A stretch of 64,000 nucleotides of DNA from Ramlibacter terrae (lineage in GTDB: Bacteria > Pseudomonadota > Gammaproteobacteria > Burkholderiales > Burkholderiaceae_C). The notes under the pieces were generated by a model. It did no database searches, was not told the origin of the DNA, and was given only the letters and a program-made list of their open reading frames with translations. The position numbers were made by a program, and so were the translations under genes. This document shows, piece after piece, positions 45,246 through 57,386 of the stretch (within the stretch, counting starts at the first letter, position 1; each line of letters begins with the position of its first letter). Location of the stretch: positions 2,976,001-3,040,000 of the forward strand of contig CP053418.1 in NCBI GenBank assembly GCA_013127575.1, written 5' to 3'.

Positions 45246-46041
45246 ATGGCGGACGCCCTTCCCCTGCCCAAGTACCACCAGATCTACCCGGTGCTGCGCG
45301 AGCAGTTGCACGAAGGGCTGTTCGCGCAAGGCGTTCCCGGTGAACTCGCGCTCATGCGCCAGTTCGGCGTGGCCCGCGTCACCGTCCGGCGCGCGCTGCA
45401 GGAGCTGGCGGGCGAAGGCCTGATCGCCCGCGAGCGGGGCCGCGGCACCCGCGCGCTCGACCAGCAACAAGCGGCCGCGCAGCAGGCGCGCGCGCAGAAG
45501 CGCAAGACCACGCGCCTCACCGGCCTGCTCGAAAACCTGGTCAGCACCAGCCTGAACACCACCGTGCGCGTGCTCGAGGTGGCGCAGGTGACGGCCACCA
45601 CCGAAGTGGCCCGCGCCCTGCAACTGCAGCGCGGTGACGCGGTGCAGAAGGCGGTGCGCGTGCGCTCCACGCCCGAAGGCCCGCTGTCGCACATCACCAC
45701 CGGGTGCCCGGCGCGCTGGCCAGCGACTTCGGCAAGCGCGAACTGGCGAAGAAGCCGATCCTGATGCTGCTCGAGGAATCCGGCGTGCGCGTCGGCGGCG
45801 CGCACCAGACGATCACCGCGAGGCTCGCCGACGCGCAGGTCGCCGCCCATCTCGGCATCGCCGTCGGTTCAGCGCTCCGGCGGTGCGCCGCCTGATCCAC
45901 GACGAACAGGGCAAGCCCGTGCAGTGGCTGCACGGCCTCTACCGCCCGGATCGCTACGAGTACCAGATGCAGTTGTCCCGCGTCGGCGACATCGCCGCCA
46001 AGGTGTGGGTCAGCAGCGAGATGTCCGCGCAGTTCCATTGA
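45246..46041 (+). CDS. GntR/HutC-family transcriptional regulator
   Basis: The start is MADALPLPKYHQIYPVLREQ. The N-terminal winged helix has LMRQFGVARVTVRRALQELA followed by GLIARERGRGTRA. From about residue 90 an UTRA-type effector domain runs to the end EMSAQFH. Frame changes lie near 45705 and 45885. It is about 265 residues. It is the first gene of the catabolic operon that continues to 56992, so it probably represses the operon until the substrate or an intermediate binds. Confidence 0.88.
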
Positions 46042-46060
46042 ACCCCTCCGGAGAACGAAG

Positions 46061-47273
46061 ATGAGTGACACGTCCCGCAGCCGCCGCCGGTTCATCACGC
46101 AGGCCGGCGCCGCCGCCTCCGCCCTCGCCTTTCCCCGGTGGGCGGCGCGCAGCCCAAGGGCGTGCGCATCGGCGTGCTCCATCCGGTGACGGGCGCGCTC
46201 GCCTACTCCGGCCAGCAGTGCCGCGAAGGCGCACAGATGGCCATCGAGGACATCAACAAGGCCGGCGGCATCAAGTCGCTCGGCGGCGCGAAGATCGAGG
46301 CGCTGCTGGGCGACGCGCAGTCCACGCCCGCGGCGGGCACCGCCGAAATCGAGAAGATGAACGAAGCCGGCGTGAGCGCCGTGGTCGGCGCCTTCGCCTC
46401 GGCGATCTGCTGGCCACCACGCAGGCGGCGGCCAAGTACAACCTGCCGCACGTGGTCGACGTCGGCGTGGCCGACCAGATCGTGCAGCGCGGGCTGAAGA
46501 ACACGTTTCGCTTCGGCCCCGGCTACCAGAAGTGCGCCGAGATCGCGATGGCCAACCTGCACGTGCTCAACACGGCGGCGGGCAAGCCGGCCAAGACGGT
46601 GATGATCATCCACGAAGAGTCGCTGTTCGGCACCGGCACCGCCAACCTGCTCTCGAAGGAACTGCCCGGCTACGGCTACGAGGTCAAAGAAGTCATCAAG
46701 CACGCGAACCCCACGCGCGACTTCAACAACATCGTGCTGCGGATGAAGGCGGTCAACCCCGACATCGTCATCCCGGCCAACTACTACAACGAATACGCGC
46801 TGCTGGTGCGCACGATGCAGCAGCAGAAGGTGACGCCCAAGGCGATCTACTCGGTGCTGGGCGGCGCGGCTTCCAGCTACAAGTTCGTCAAGGAATTTCC
46901 GGACGCGGCCAACGGCATCATCGACTGCAACCACTGGTTCAACCCGAAGGACAAGCGCAGCGCCGACCTGCGCAAGCGCGCCGAGGCCAAGGGCCTGTTC
47001 TTCAGCTACGAGCTCTTCATGACGTACACGTCGATGCGCCTGCTGGCCGACGCGATCGAGCGCGCGAAGTCGACGGATCGCGCCGCCATCATCGCGGCGC
47101 TGGAGAGCAGCACCTTCAGCGACCACATCATGCCGTACGGCCCGACGAAGTTCGTCAACGGCCAGAACACCGGCGCCCAGCCGCTGATGACGCAGGTGCT
47201 CAAGGGCGACATCCGCGTGATCATCCCGCGCGACTACCGCGAGGCCGATCCGCTGTTCCCGCTCAAGGCCTGA
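46061..47273 (+). CDS. Branched-chain-amino-acid-type ABC transporter, substrate-binding protein
   Basis: The N-terminus SRSRRRFITQAGAAASALAF is a twin-arginine-like signal. The mature protein has the LivK pattern: IGVLHPVTGALAYSG, EGAQMAIEDINKAGG, AVVGAFASA, IIHEESLFGTGTA, NPDIVIPANYYNEYALLVR and SYELFMTYTSMRLLADAIE. Frame changes near 46135 and 46410. It is about 404 residues. This family binds amino acids, amides, aromatic acids and urea. The ligand is presumably the cyclic compound degraded by the downstream enzymes. Confidence 0.9.
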
Positions 47274-47298
47274 CGGCCGCACCGGAAAGGACGCCCTG

Positions 47299-48172
47299 TT
47301 GTTCGCTTTCGGCATCCTCTTCCCCGCCATCCTCAACGGGCTGACCACCGGCGCGGTGTACGCGCTGGTGGCGCTCGGCCTGACGCTGATCTACGGGGTG
47401 CTGCACATCATCAACTTCGCGCACGGCGCGGCGCTGATGATGGCGCTGTACGGCGTGTACTTCCTCAAGCAGGGGCTGGGGCTCGACCCCTACCTCGCGC
47501 TCGTCCCGATGGTCGCGGTGATGTTCGTGGGCGGCTATGCGCTGCAGCGGCTGGTGATCAACCGCGCCAGCCACGGCAAGGACGAGAACATCCTGCTGGT
47601 CACGCTGGGCCTCTCGATCGTGCTGGAAAACGTGGCGCTCTCCGGCCTTCAAGTCGGACACCCGCACCATCGAGACGTCGTACACCCTTTCCACCGTGGC
47701 CATCGGCCCGGCCATGATCGCGATGCCGAAGCTGGTGGCCTTCGGCGGTGCGCTGGTGGCCGCGGCGGTGCTGCTGTGGATCGTGCGCGCCACCGACCTC
47801 GGCCGCGCGATCCGCGCAGTGGCCCGCGAGAAGCAGGGCGCGCGGCTGGTCGGCATCGACGTCGACCACGTGTATGCCATGAGCTTCGGCATCGGCCTCG
47901 CCTCGCTGGGCGCGGCGGCCTGCTTCCTGCTGCCGGCCTACTACGTCAATCCGCAGGTCGGCAACGGCTTCGTGCTCGTCGCCTTCACGATCGTCGTGCT
48001 CGGCGGCATGGGCAGCTTCGCCGGCGCGCTGGTCGGCGGGCTGTTGATCGGCGTCGTCGAGTCGCTCGGGGGCCTGTGGTTCGGCGAATCGCTCGGCCAG
48101 GTCGGCATCTTCCTGCTGTTCATCGCCGTGCTGCTGTTCCGGCCGCAAGGGCTGTTCGGGGCCAAGGCATGA
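47299..48172 (+). CDS. LivH-type ABC permease
   Basis: A TTG start (FAFGILFPAILNGLTTGAVY follows) is chosen because no ATG or GTG fits the reading between the previous gene and the conserved N-terminus. Eight or so membrane segments are visible, with family motifs GLTLIYGVLHIINFAHGA and VVLGGMGSFAGALVGGLLIG. One frame change near 47645. It is about 291 residues. It forms the inner-membrane channel with the next gene product and overlaps it by ATGA (48169-48172). Confidence 0.9.
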
Positions 48173-49154
48173 ACCGCGCGCTGTCTCCCCGGCGCGACCT
48201 GCTGCAGGTCGCGGCCTTCCCGGGTCGTGGTGGGCCTCGTCGCCGCATTCTCGAAGTCCGGCGTGGTGCTCAACTTCACCATGATGGCCTTGTACGGCTG
48301 CCTGATGGCGCAGGCGTGGAACCTGCTGGGCGGCTACGGCGGCCAGTTCTCCTTCGGCCACGCGCTGTTCTTCGGCACCGGCGCCTACATGCAGGCGATC
48401 GCGCAATTGCAGTGGGGCCTGAACCCGTGGGCGGCCTTGCCGCTCGCCGTGGCGGTCGCCGCACTGGTGGGGCTCTTCGTCGGTGCGCTGTCGTTCCGCT
48501 ACGGCCTGAAGGGTTCCTACTTCGCGCTGGTCACGCTGGCCTTCGCCGAGGTGTTCCGCATCCTGTCGCTGTCGGTGCCCTTCACCGGCGCGGGCGTGGG
48601 CCTGATGGTGCCCCTGCGCGAAGGGGCGGCCAACATGCAGTTCGGCGACAAGCGCGGCTACGTGCTGCTGGTGCTGGCGCTGGTGGGCTGGGCCTGTTGC
48701 TCACCACTGGCTGCGGCATTCGCGCTTCGGCGCGTGGCTGCAGGCGGTGCGCGACAACGAGGATGCGGCGCGAGCCATCGGCGTCAATGCCTTCCGCGTC
48801 AAGCTCGGCGCGCTCGGCCTGTCGGGCGCGCTGATGGGAGCCGCCGGCGCGTTCTACGTGCAGGTGTTCCAGTACATCGACCCGGGCATCGCCTACGGGC
48901 CGCACACCTCGGTCGAGGCGCTGGTGGCGGCGATCGTCGGCGGCCTCGGCACCTTGTGGGGGCCCATCCTCGGCGCGCTTGCGCTGCACCTGCTGGCCGA
49001 CCTCACGCGCAACCTGTTCGGCGCGCTGCCCGGCATCAACATGATCATCTACGGCGTGGTGCTGATCGTCATCGTGATGTTCGCGCCGCGCGGCCTGCTC
49101 GGCATGGGCCAGTCGGTGCGGCGCCTGTGGAAGCGGGGGACCGACCGTGGCTAG
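48169..49154 (+). CDS. LivM-type ABC permease
   Basis: The start is MNRALSPRRDLLQVA. Membrane segments with AWNLLGGYGGQFSFGHALFF, GSYFALVTLAFAEVFR and the coupling motif VRDNEDAARAIGVNAFRVKL are characteristic of LivM. Frame changes near 48220, 48690 and 48735. It is about 328 residues. The stop lies inside the start region of the ATPase gene (GTG at 49147). Confidence 0.9.
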
Positions 49155-49893
49155 CCCGCTGCTGCAACTGCAAGGCGTGTCGGTCCTTCGGCGGGCTGGC
49201 GGCCGTGCAAGGCGTGTCGCTCGACCTGCCCGCCGGCAGCGTCAGCGCCCTGATCGGACCCAACGGCGCCGGCAAGACGACGCTGTTCGCGCTGATCTCC
49301 GGCTTCATCGTGCCCGACAGCGGCAGCATCGCCTTCGACGGCGAGGACGTCACCGGCACGCCGCCGCACGTGATGGCGCGCCGCGGCATGACGCGCACCT
49401 TCCAGATCGTGCAGCCGTTCGCCGCGCAGACCGTGCGCGAGAACATCGCCGTCGGCGCGCACCTGCATTGCGCAGGCCGCGCGGAGGCGCTGGCGCAGGC
49501 CGAGGCGGTCGCGCAGCGCGTCGGGCTCGGCCCGCAACTCGACAAGCCGGCCGGCGACCTGACGGTGGCCGGCCGCAAGCGGCTCGAACTGGCGCGCGCG
49601 CTGGCCACCCGGCCGCGCCTGCTGCTGCTCGACGAGGTGCTGGCCGGGCTGAACCCGCAGGAGGTGTCCGAGATGCTGCCCGTGGTGCGTTCCATCGCCG
49701 ATGGCGGCGTGACCGTCCTGATGATCGAGCACGTGATGCAGGCCGTGATGCACCTCGCCTCGCACGTGTGGGTGCTGGCGCAGGGCAAGCTGATCGCCGC
49801 GGGCACGCCGGGCGAAGTCACGCGCGAACCCGCCGTGATCGAGGCCTACCTCGGACACGGCACCGCCGCGCGCCTTGCGGCAAAGGCGGCGGC

Positions 49894-49897
<4 letters not shown>
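49147..49897 (+). CDS. LivG-type ABC ATPase
   Basis: A GTG start (MASPLLQLQGVSV) overlaps the livM-like end by eight bases. Walker A LIGPNGAGKTTLF, Q-loop FQIVQPFAAQTV and Walker B LLLLDEVLAGLNP are present. The signature is LTVAGRKRLELARAL rather than the usual LSGGQ form, a known LivG-like variant. One frame change near 49190. It is about 250 residues. The stop overlaps the next start (ATGA at 49894). Confidence 0.9.
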
Positions 49898-50602
<705 letters not shown>

Positions 50603-50604
50603 CG

Positions 50605-51556
50605 ATGAAGGCAGTCGTTCAGCGACGCGCACTGCTGCTGGCCGGCGCCGGTGCGCTGGCGCCGGCGGGGCCGGCGGCGCCGATCCGCATCCTGGTCGGC
50701 GCGCCCGCCGGCGGCACGACCGACACCATGGCGCGCACGCTCGCCACCGAACTTGGGCGGCTGCTGGGGCGCACGGTCGTCGTCGAGAACCGCCCGGGCG
50801 CCGGCGGCAACATCGCGGCCGAGATGGTGGCCAAGGCGCCGCCCGACGGCAACACGCTGCTCATGAGCTTCACCAGCCATGCGATCAACGCTTCGCTGTA
50901 CCCGGCCCTGCCCTTCGATCCGGAACGCGACTTCACGCCGCTGACGATGGTGTCGACCTCGCCCGCGTTGCTGGTGGCGCATCCGTCGGTGCCGGCCGCG
51001 AACGTGCGCGAGCTGATCGCGCTGGCGAAGGCGAAGCCGGGCAAGCTGAACTTCGCCATCGGCGCGCTCGGCTCCTCGGTGCATCTCGCGGGCGACGCCT
51101 TCAAGATGATGTCGGGCACCTACATCGTCAACATCCCGTACAAGGGCACCGCGCCGGCCGTGCAGGACGTGCTGGCCGGCGGTGGAAATGATGTTCGCCA
51201 ACGTCGGCAACGCGCAGGCCCACGTGCGCGCGGGCAAGCTCAAGGTGCTGGGCGTCACCAGTCCGAAGCGCCTGCCCGCCTTTCCCGATGTGCCCGCGAT
51301 CGCCGAGGTGCTGCCCGGCTACGAATCCAGCGCGTGGTTCGGGCTGTTCGGCCCCGCACGCATGCCGCCGGAGCTGGTCAAGCGACTGAGCGACGCTGCA
51401 CGGCAGGCGGTCGCCGCCCCCGAGGTGAAGCGGCGCATCGAGTCCGAGGGCGCGACACCGGTGGGCAATGCGCCCGAGGAATTCGCGCGCTTCGTCACGG
51501 CGGAGATCGAACGCTGGGCCAAGGTGGTGAAGTACTCGGGGGCGAAGCCGGAATGA
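50605..51556 (+). CDS. Bug/TctC-family periplasmic solute-binding protein
   Basis: The start MKAVVQRRALLLAGAGALAP gives a short signal peptide. Motifs are ILVGAPAGGTTDTMARTLA, TVVVENRPGAGGN, VHLAGDAFKMMSG, NIPYKGTAPAVQDVLAGG and FPDVPAIAEVLPGYESSAWFG. One frame change near 51182. It is about 317 residues. It is unusual that one operon carries both a Liv ABC system and a Bug protein; it may serve as a second capture or sensing protein. It overlaps the next gene start (ATGA at 51553-51556). Confidence 0.88.
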
Positions 51557-52815
51557 ATCCGCAGTCGCTCGCGCAGAAGCTGATTGCCAAGGCGGCAGGT
51601 CGCGGGAGCGTGGGCGTGGGCGAAGTCGTCACCTGCAAGGTCGACGGCGATGTTCCACGACTCCTCCGGCCCGCGCCGCCTGCAGCCGATGCTGGAGGAA
51701 CTGGGCGCGCCGCTCTGGGACAAGTCGCGCATCGTGCTGGTGATGGACCATTACGTGCCCGAACGCAGCGACGAGTCCCGCCGCATCGTGCGCATCGCCC
51801 GCGACTGGGCGCGCGACCAGGCGCTGCCGCACGTCTACGACTCGGTGGGCATCTGCCACGTCGTCGTGCCGCAGCACGGGCACATCCGGCCCGGCATGTT
51901 CTGCGTCGGCGGCGACTCGCACTCGCCCACCGGCGGGGCCTTCGGCGCGTACATGTTCGGCATCGGCAGCACCGAGATGCTGGGCGTGGTGACCACCGGC
52001 GAGATCTGGGTGCAGGTCCCGCGCACCATCCGCCTGCGCTGGGACGGGCGCCTCGCACGCGGCGTGGCCGCCAAGGACATGATGCTGGCGCTGGCGGGCC
52101 GCTTCGGCCTGAACGGCGCGGCGTGGCAGGCGATCGAATACGCCGGCGAGGCCGTGCGCGCGCTGCCGATGAACGAGCGCATGACCCTCGCCAACATGAG
52201 CGCGGAGCTCGGCGCGCAGGTGGGGCTGATCGCGCCCGACGAAGTGACGTGTGACTGGCTCGCCGCGCATGGCGCGCCCGATGCGGAAATCGAAGGCTGG
52301 CATTCCGACGACGGTAGCTGGCAAGAGGAACACGTGTTCGACGCCGCGTCGCTGTCGCCGCAGGTGGCGGCCCCCTTCAGCCCGGCCAACGCGGGCGACG
52401 TCGAAGCCAGCGCGGGCACGGCCATCCACGCCGCCTACATCGGCGCCTGCACCGGCGCCAAGCTGGACGACCTGCGCTTCGGCGGGCCGAAGTGCTGCGC
52501 GGGAGGCGCGTGGCCGCGGGCGTTCGCCTGCTCGTGGCGCCGGCCAGCCATGCCGACCGCGACACGGCCGCCGCCGAAGGCACGCTGCAGGTGCTGCTCG
52601 ACGCCGGCGCGCAGCTGCTGCCGAGCGCCTGCGGCGTCTGCGCCGGCTACGGCGAGAGCTTCGCAGCGAACGAGACCGTCATCTCCAGCACCGCGCGCAA
52701 CTACAAGGGCCGCATGGGCCCGCCGGGCACGCAGGTGTACCTGGCGTCGCCGTACACCGTGGCCGCTTCGGCGATCGCCGGCCGCATCGCGGATCCGCGC
52801 GAGGTGCTGGCATGA
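51553..52815 (+). CDS. LeuC-like aconitase-superfamily hydratase, large subunit
   Basis: The start is MNPQSLAQKLIAKAAGR. It matches the 3-isopropylmalate/homoaconitate/dimethylmaleate hydratase group: VMDHYVPERSDESR, FCVGGDSHSPTGGAFGAYMF, and iron-sulfur ligands in YIGACTGAKLDDLR and SACGVCAGYGE. The usual GSCTN is GACTG here, so it is not a housekeeping LeuC. Frame changes near 51650 and 52495. It is about 420 residues. With the small subunit it should add or remove water at a double bond of a dicarboxylate. The context (amidohydrolase, FAD enzyme, lyase) points to maleate or a substituted maleate, as an inference. Confidence 0.85.
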
Positions 52816-53309
52816 ACGCTTCGCATCGCGTGTGGCGCTTCGGCGCCGACGTCGACACGGACGCCCTCGCTCCCGGCGGCTGGATGCAGCACGGCGTGGA
52901 AGTGATCGCGCGGCACAGCCTCGAATCGCTGCGGCCCGAGTTCGCCGGCAGTGTCCGCGCGGGCGACGTGATCGTCGCCGGCCCGAACTTCGGCGTCGGC
53001 TCCTCGCGCGAACAAGCCGCCGCCGCGCTGCGCCACCTCGGCGTGGCCGCCGTCATCGCGCCCTCCTTCGCCGGCCTGTTCTTCCGCAACGCCTTCAACC
53101 TCGGCCTGCTGCTGATCGCCTGCCGCGACTGCGAACGCATCGCCGAACGCGAGCCCATCGCCTTCGACCCGCGCGCCGGCACCGTCACCCGCGCTTCGGG
53201 CGAGGAGCTCGCCGCCGAACCCATCCCCGCCTTCCTGCTCGACATGGTCGAAGCGGGCGGGCTGCTCCCGCAACTCAAACGACGCTTCCAACCGAGGACT
53301 CCCGCGTGA
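52812..53309 (+). CDS. LeuD-like hydratase, small (swivel) subunit
   Basis: An intact frame of 165 residues starting MNASHRVWRFGADVDTDALA. The active-site loop reads FGVGSSREQAAAALRHLGV (Gln where LeuD proteins usually have His), followed by APSFAGLFFRNAFNLGLLLI. It starts in an ATGA overlap with the large subunit and ends in a GTGA overlap with the amidohydrolase gene. It completes the active site with the large subunit. Confidence 0.88.
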   Translation: MNASHRVWRFGADVDTDALAPGGWMQHGVEVIARHSLESLRPEFAGSVRAGDVIVAGPNFGVGSSREQAAAALRHLGVAAVIAPSFAGLFFRNAFNLGLLLIACRDCERIAEREPIAFDPRAGTVTRASGEELAAEPIPAFLLDMVEAGGLLPQLKRRFQPRTPA

Positions 53310-54778
53310 AAGCTCCTGCCTACGACCTGCTGATCAAGAACGTCCGCGTGGTGCGCCCGCACGGCAACGCGGTGCACGAGGCCGACATCGCCATTGCCGA
53401 CGGCAAGTTCGCGAAAGTCGCGCCCGCCATCGACGTGGCCCCAGGCCAAGGCCGTGCACGACGGCAAGGGCATGCTCGCCTTTCCCGGCGTGGTCGACGC
53501 GCACATGCACAGCGGCATCTACTCGCCGCTCGACGAAGACGCGGTCAGCGAGTCGAAGGCCGCGGCCATGGGTGGGGTGACCTCCAGCCTGAACTACTTC
53601 CGCACCGGGCAGTACTACCTGAACAAGGGCGGCCCGTACAAGAAGTTCTTTCCGGAAGTGCTCAAGACCAGCAAGAACCGCTTCCACGTCGACTATGGCT
53701 ACCACCGGCGCCGATGGACAAGACGCACATCGACGAGATCCCGATGCTGATCGACAAGCACGGCGTCTCCAGCTTCAAGATCTTCATGTTCTACGGCTCG
53801 CACGGACTGCACGGCGCCAGCGACGCGCAAAAGCAGTTCCTGATGATCGGCGAGGACGAGCGCTACGACTACGCGCACTTCGAGTTCATCATGCGCGGCG
53901 TGCAGGCGGCCCGCGAGCAGTTCCCCGAGCGCGCGCGGCAGATCTCGCTCTCGCTGCACTGCGAGACGGCGGAGATCATGACGGCCTACACCAAGATCGT
54001 GGAGAAGGACAAGTCGCTGAAGGGCCTCGCCGCGTACAGCGCCTCGCGCCCGCAGCATTCCGAGGGCCTGGCGGTGTTCATCGCCAGCTACCTCGCCAAC
54101 GAAACCGCGCTGCCCAACATCAACCTGCTGCACCTGAGCTCGCGCAAGGCCGTGCAGGCCGCGATGATGATGGCGGAGACTTTCCCCACATCGACTTCCG
54201 GCGCGAGGTCACCATCGGCCACCTGATGCTCGACGTCACGTCGAAGGCGGCCGAGCTCGCCAAGGTCAACCCGCCGATCCGGCCGCGCGAGGACGTCGAG
54301 TTCCTGTGGCAGGCGCTGCTGGCCGACGAACTCGACTGGGTGGTGTCCGACCACGCCTGCTGCCGGCACGAAACCAAGATCCCCAAGCGCTACTTCGGCA
54401 ACATCTGGATGGCGAAGAGCGGCTTCGGCGGCACCGAGTACCTGCTGCCCGCGCTGGTCAGCGAAGGCAGCCGGCGCGGCATGGGCTACAACCACATGGC
54501 GCGCGTGACGAGCTGGACCCCCGCGCAACGCTTCGGCCTCAACCGCAAGGGCGACATCGCCGAAGGCTTCGACGCCGACATTGCGCTGGTCGATCCGGCA
54601 AAGACCGGACGATCAAGGCGAGCGAGTCGCCTTCGACCCGGGCTACACGCCCTTCGAAGGACTGGAGATGTCGGCGCGCGTCGAGGCCACCTTCCTGCGC
54701 GGCGAGCAGATCTACGCGCAGGACCGCGGCATCCTCGGCAAGCCGCGCGGCCAGTACCTGTTCCGCCCCACTGCGTGA
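53306..54778 (+). CDS. Hydantoinase/dihydropyrimidinase-like cyclic amidohydrolase
   Basis: A GTG start (MKAPAYDLLIKNVRVVRPHG). The two-metal site of the family is visible: GVVDAHMHSGI, the lysine to be carboxylated in GVSSFKIFMFYGSHG, LSLHCETAEI, NLLHLSSRKA and VVSDHACCRHE. Frame changes near 53445, 53705, 54180 and 54605. It is about 490 residues. Family members open cyclic amides (hydantoins, dihydropyrimidines, imides). The substrate is unknown, but this is probably the ring-opening step of the operon. Confidence 0.85.
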
Positions 54779-54788
54779 GGATGCGGCC

Positions 54789-56136
54789 ATGGCCAGCGAA
54801 GTGCGCATCGTTCGCGCCGACCGCCTCGAAGCGCCGGTGCACGTGTCGGTCGCCATCGTCGGTGCGGGCGCCTGCGGGCTGACGGCGGCCGTCGCGTTGC
54901 GCGACGCGGGCATCGACTGCCTGCTGCTGGAGCGCGATGCGCAACCGAGCGGGTCCTCCGCACTGTCCTCGGGCTTCATCCCGGCCGCCGGCACCCGTGC
55001 CCCGGGCCGCCCGTGGGATCCTGGACAGCCCCGAGGTGTTCGCCGACGACATCCAGCACAAGGCCAAGGGCACCGCGGCCGCGCACACTGGTGCAGGCTT
55101 ATGCGCGTGCCGCTTCGGCCGCCATCAACAGTCTGCAGGACCATGGGCTCGCCTTCCGGTGCTGGACAACTTCCTCTACCCGGGCCACCGCGTGCACCGC
55201 ATGCACACGCTGCCGCAACGCACCGGCGCTGCGCTGGTGGCGGCGCTGCTCTCCGCAGCCACCGAAGCCGGCGCCGACCTGCTGGCGTCCGCGCGCGTGA
55301 CAGAGCTGTGGGTGGACGCGCAGGACCGCGTGCTCGGCGTGGGCGTCGAGCGTCCCGGCGGCGCGCTCGAATACGTAGGCTGCGACGTGCTGCTGCTGGC
55401 GTGCAATGGCTTCGGCGGGAACCCGGCGCTGGTCGCCGACCTGCTGCCCGCGATGCGCGAGGCGACCTTCGCCGGCCACGTCGGCAACGACGGCAGCGCG
55501 ATCCTCTGGGGCCGCGCGCTGGGCGCCGCCCCTGGCGGACCTCGGCGGCTACCGGGGCCATGGCTCCGGGTCGTTCCGCAAGGCGCGCTGATGACGTGGG
55601 CGGTGATGATGGAAGGCGGCGTGCAGCTCAATGCGCGCGGCGAGCGCTTCCATGACGAGACGCAGGGCTACTCCGAGGCGGCGGTGCAGGTGCTGGCGCA
55701 GCCCGGCGGCACGGCGTGGAACGTGTTCGGCGACCGGCAGCTGGCGCTGGCGCGCGAGTTCCCCGACTTCGTCGAAGCGGAACGAGCGGGCGCATTGCGC
55801 ACCGCGCCCGATCGCGCGGGGCTCGCCGCCATCATCGGGTGCGCCGCGGATGCGCTGCCCGGCGAGATCGCGCGTTTCGGCCCGCCCTTCCACGCGGTGC
55901 GCGTCACGGGCGCCCTGTTCCACACGCAAGGCGGCACGGACATCGACCACCGCTGCCGCGTGCGCCGCGCCGATGGCTCGGTGTTCCCCAACCTGCTGGC
56001 CGCGGGCGGCGCCGCGCGCGGGGTGAGCGGCAACGCGGTGTGGGGCTATCTCTCCGGCAATGGCCTGCTCAGCGCGGTCGCCGGCGGCTGGATCGCCGCA
56101 CACACGGCGCAGGCGGAACTGAAAGCGGCGAGGTGA
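54789..56136 (+). CDS. FAD-dependent oxidoreductase (fumarate reductase/ketosteroid dehydrogenase type)
   Basis: The start is MASEVRIVRADRLEAPVHVS. FAD-binding VAIVGAGACGLTAAVALRDA is at about residues 21-40. The C-terminal closing motif AAGGAARGVSGNAVWGYLSG binds the isoalloxazine side. Middle motifs include LLLACNGFGGNPALVADL, FAGHVGNDGSAILWGRALG and MMEGGVQLNARGERFHDE. Frame changes near 55005, 55085, 55155 and 55530-55560. It is about 450 residues. It would reduce or introduce an activated C=C bond. The electron partner is unknown. Confidence 0.82.
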
Positions 56137-56140
56137 TGCC

Positions 56141-56992
56141 ATGGCGGACCTGAAATCCCTGCTCGCGCGGCCGCAGGCCCTGCTGGCGCCCGGCGTCTAC
56201 GACGCGCTGACCGCCTTGCTGGCGGAGCAGGCCGGCTTCGATGCGCTCTATTTGTCGGGCGCCTCGATCGCGTACACACGCCTGGGCCGTTCGGACATCG
56301 GCCTGACGACCGCTACCGAGGTCGCCGACACGCTCGCGCGCATCACCGAACGCGTGCAGCTGCCGGTGATCGTCGATGGCGACACCGGCTTCGGCAACGC
56401 GCTGAACACGCAGCGCAGCGTGCGCGCGTTCGAGCGCGCCGGGGCTGCGATGGTCCAGCTCGAGGACCGGGGCTTTCCCAAGCGCTGCGGGCATCTCGAC
56501 GGCAAGACGGTGGTGCCGGTGCAGGAGATGTGCGGCAAGCTGAAAGCGGCGCTGGACGCGCGCGACAAGACACTGGTGATGGCGCGCACCGACGCGCTCG
56601 CCATCGAGGGGCTGGACGCGGCGCTCGACCGCGCGGAACGCTACCTCGAATGCGGCGTCGACGCCTTGTTCATCGAGGCGCTGCGCAGCCCCGAGCAGAT
56701 GCGCGCCGCCTGCGACCGCTTCGCATCACGCGTTCCGCTGCTGGCGAACATGGTGGAAGGCGGCAAGACGCCGGTGCTGTCGGCCGCCGAACTGGGCGCG
56801 CTGGGCTTTCGCATCGTCATCTTCCCGGGCGGCGCCGCGCGGGCGGTGGCGCATGCGATGCAGAGGTACTACGGGACGTTGCAGAGGGAAGGCACGACGG
56901 CTTCGCTGCGCGGGGAGATGCTGGACTTCGATGGGCTGAATGCCGTCATCGGGACGCCGGAGTTGTTGGCGCTGGGGAAGCGGTACGAGTGA
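56141..56992 (+). CDS. Isocitrate lyase/PEP mutase superfamily lyase (2,3-dimethylmalate lyase-like)
   Basis: An intact frame of 283 residues starting [20 protein letters not shown]. Mg-binding [14 protein letters not shown] and the lyase loop [15 protein letters not shown] with the catalytic Cys mark a C-C bond-cleaving member (methylisocitrate or dimethylmalate lyase group), not a mutase. Then follow [20 protein letters not shown] and [20 protein letters not shown]. It is the last gene of the operon, 4 bases after the FAD enzyme. It would split a hydroxy-dicarboxylate into two small acids such as pyruvate plus propionate. Confidence 0.87.
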   Translation: MADLKSLLARPQALLAPGVYDALTALLAEQAGFDALYLSGASIAYTRLGRSDIGLTTATEVADTLARITERVQLPVIVDGDTGFGNALNTQRSVRAFERAGAAMVQLEDRGFPKRCGHLDGKTVVPVQEMCGKLKAALDARDKTLVMARTDALAIEGLDAALDRAERYLECGVDALFIEALRSPEQMRAACDRFASRVPLLANMVEGGKTPVLSAAELGALGFRIVIFPGGAARAVAHAMQRYYGTLQREGTTASLRGEMLDFDGLNAVIGTPELLALGKRYE

Positions 56993-57038
56993 GGCCGCAT
57001 GGTGCGCAGCAAGCCGCACACCTTGCGAAGCCCCGCCT

Positions 57039-57377
57039 TCAGTGGTTCTCTTTCGCGTGGTTGATCGAATACTTCGGAATCTCGACCACCAGGTCCTTCT
57101 GCGCCACGATGGCCTGGCACGACAGGCGTGAATTGGGCTCCAGCCCCCACGCGCGATCGAGCAGGTCTTCCTCGCTCTCGTCCATCTCGTTGAGCGAAGC
57201 GAAACCCTCGCGCACGATCACGTGGCAGGTCGTGCAGGCACAGCTCATGTCGCAGGCGTGCTCGATCGCGATGCCGTTGTCCAGCAGCGCCTCGCAGACC
57301 GAGGTGCCGGCGGACGCCTCCACCTGCGCGCCCTGCGGGCAGTACTCGGGATGGGGAAGGATCTTGATGATGGCCAT
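57039..57377 (-). CDS. fdx: ISC-system [2Fe-2S] ferredoxin
   Basis: An intact 112-residue frame starting [20 protein letters not shown]. The cluster ligands are Cys in [15 protein letters not shown] (C-x5-C-x2-C) and the later Cys in [10 protein letters not shown]. It is the last gene of the isc operon, 9 bases after hscA, and supplies electrons for Fe-S assembly. Confidence 0.96.
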   Translation of the reverse strand: MAIIKILPHPEYCPQGAQVEASAGTSVCEALLDNGIAIEHACDMSCACTTCHVIVREGFASLNEMDESEEDLLDRAWGLEPNSRLSCQAIVAQKDLVVEIPKYSINHAKENH

Positions 57378-57386
57378 GGACGCCGT

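Noticed and set aside
51553..53309. Biosynthetic leuC and leuD
   Set aside because: Position in a catabolic operon without leuB, plus variant GACTG and SSREQA motifs, argue against the leucine pathway.
56993..57038. Weak inverted repeat between the lyase and fdx genes as a bidirectional terminator
   Set aside because: The arms (GGTGCG/CGCACACC) pair imperfectly and lack T tracts.
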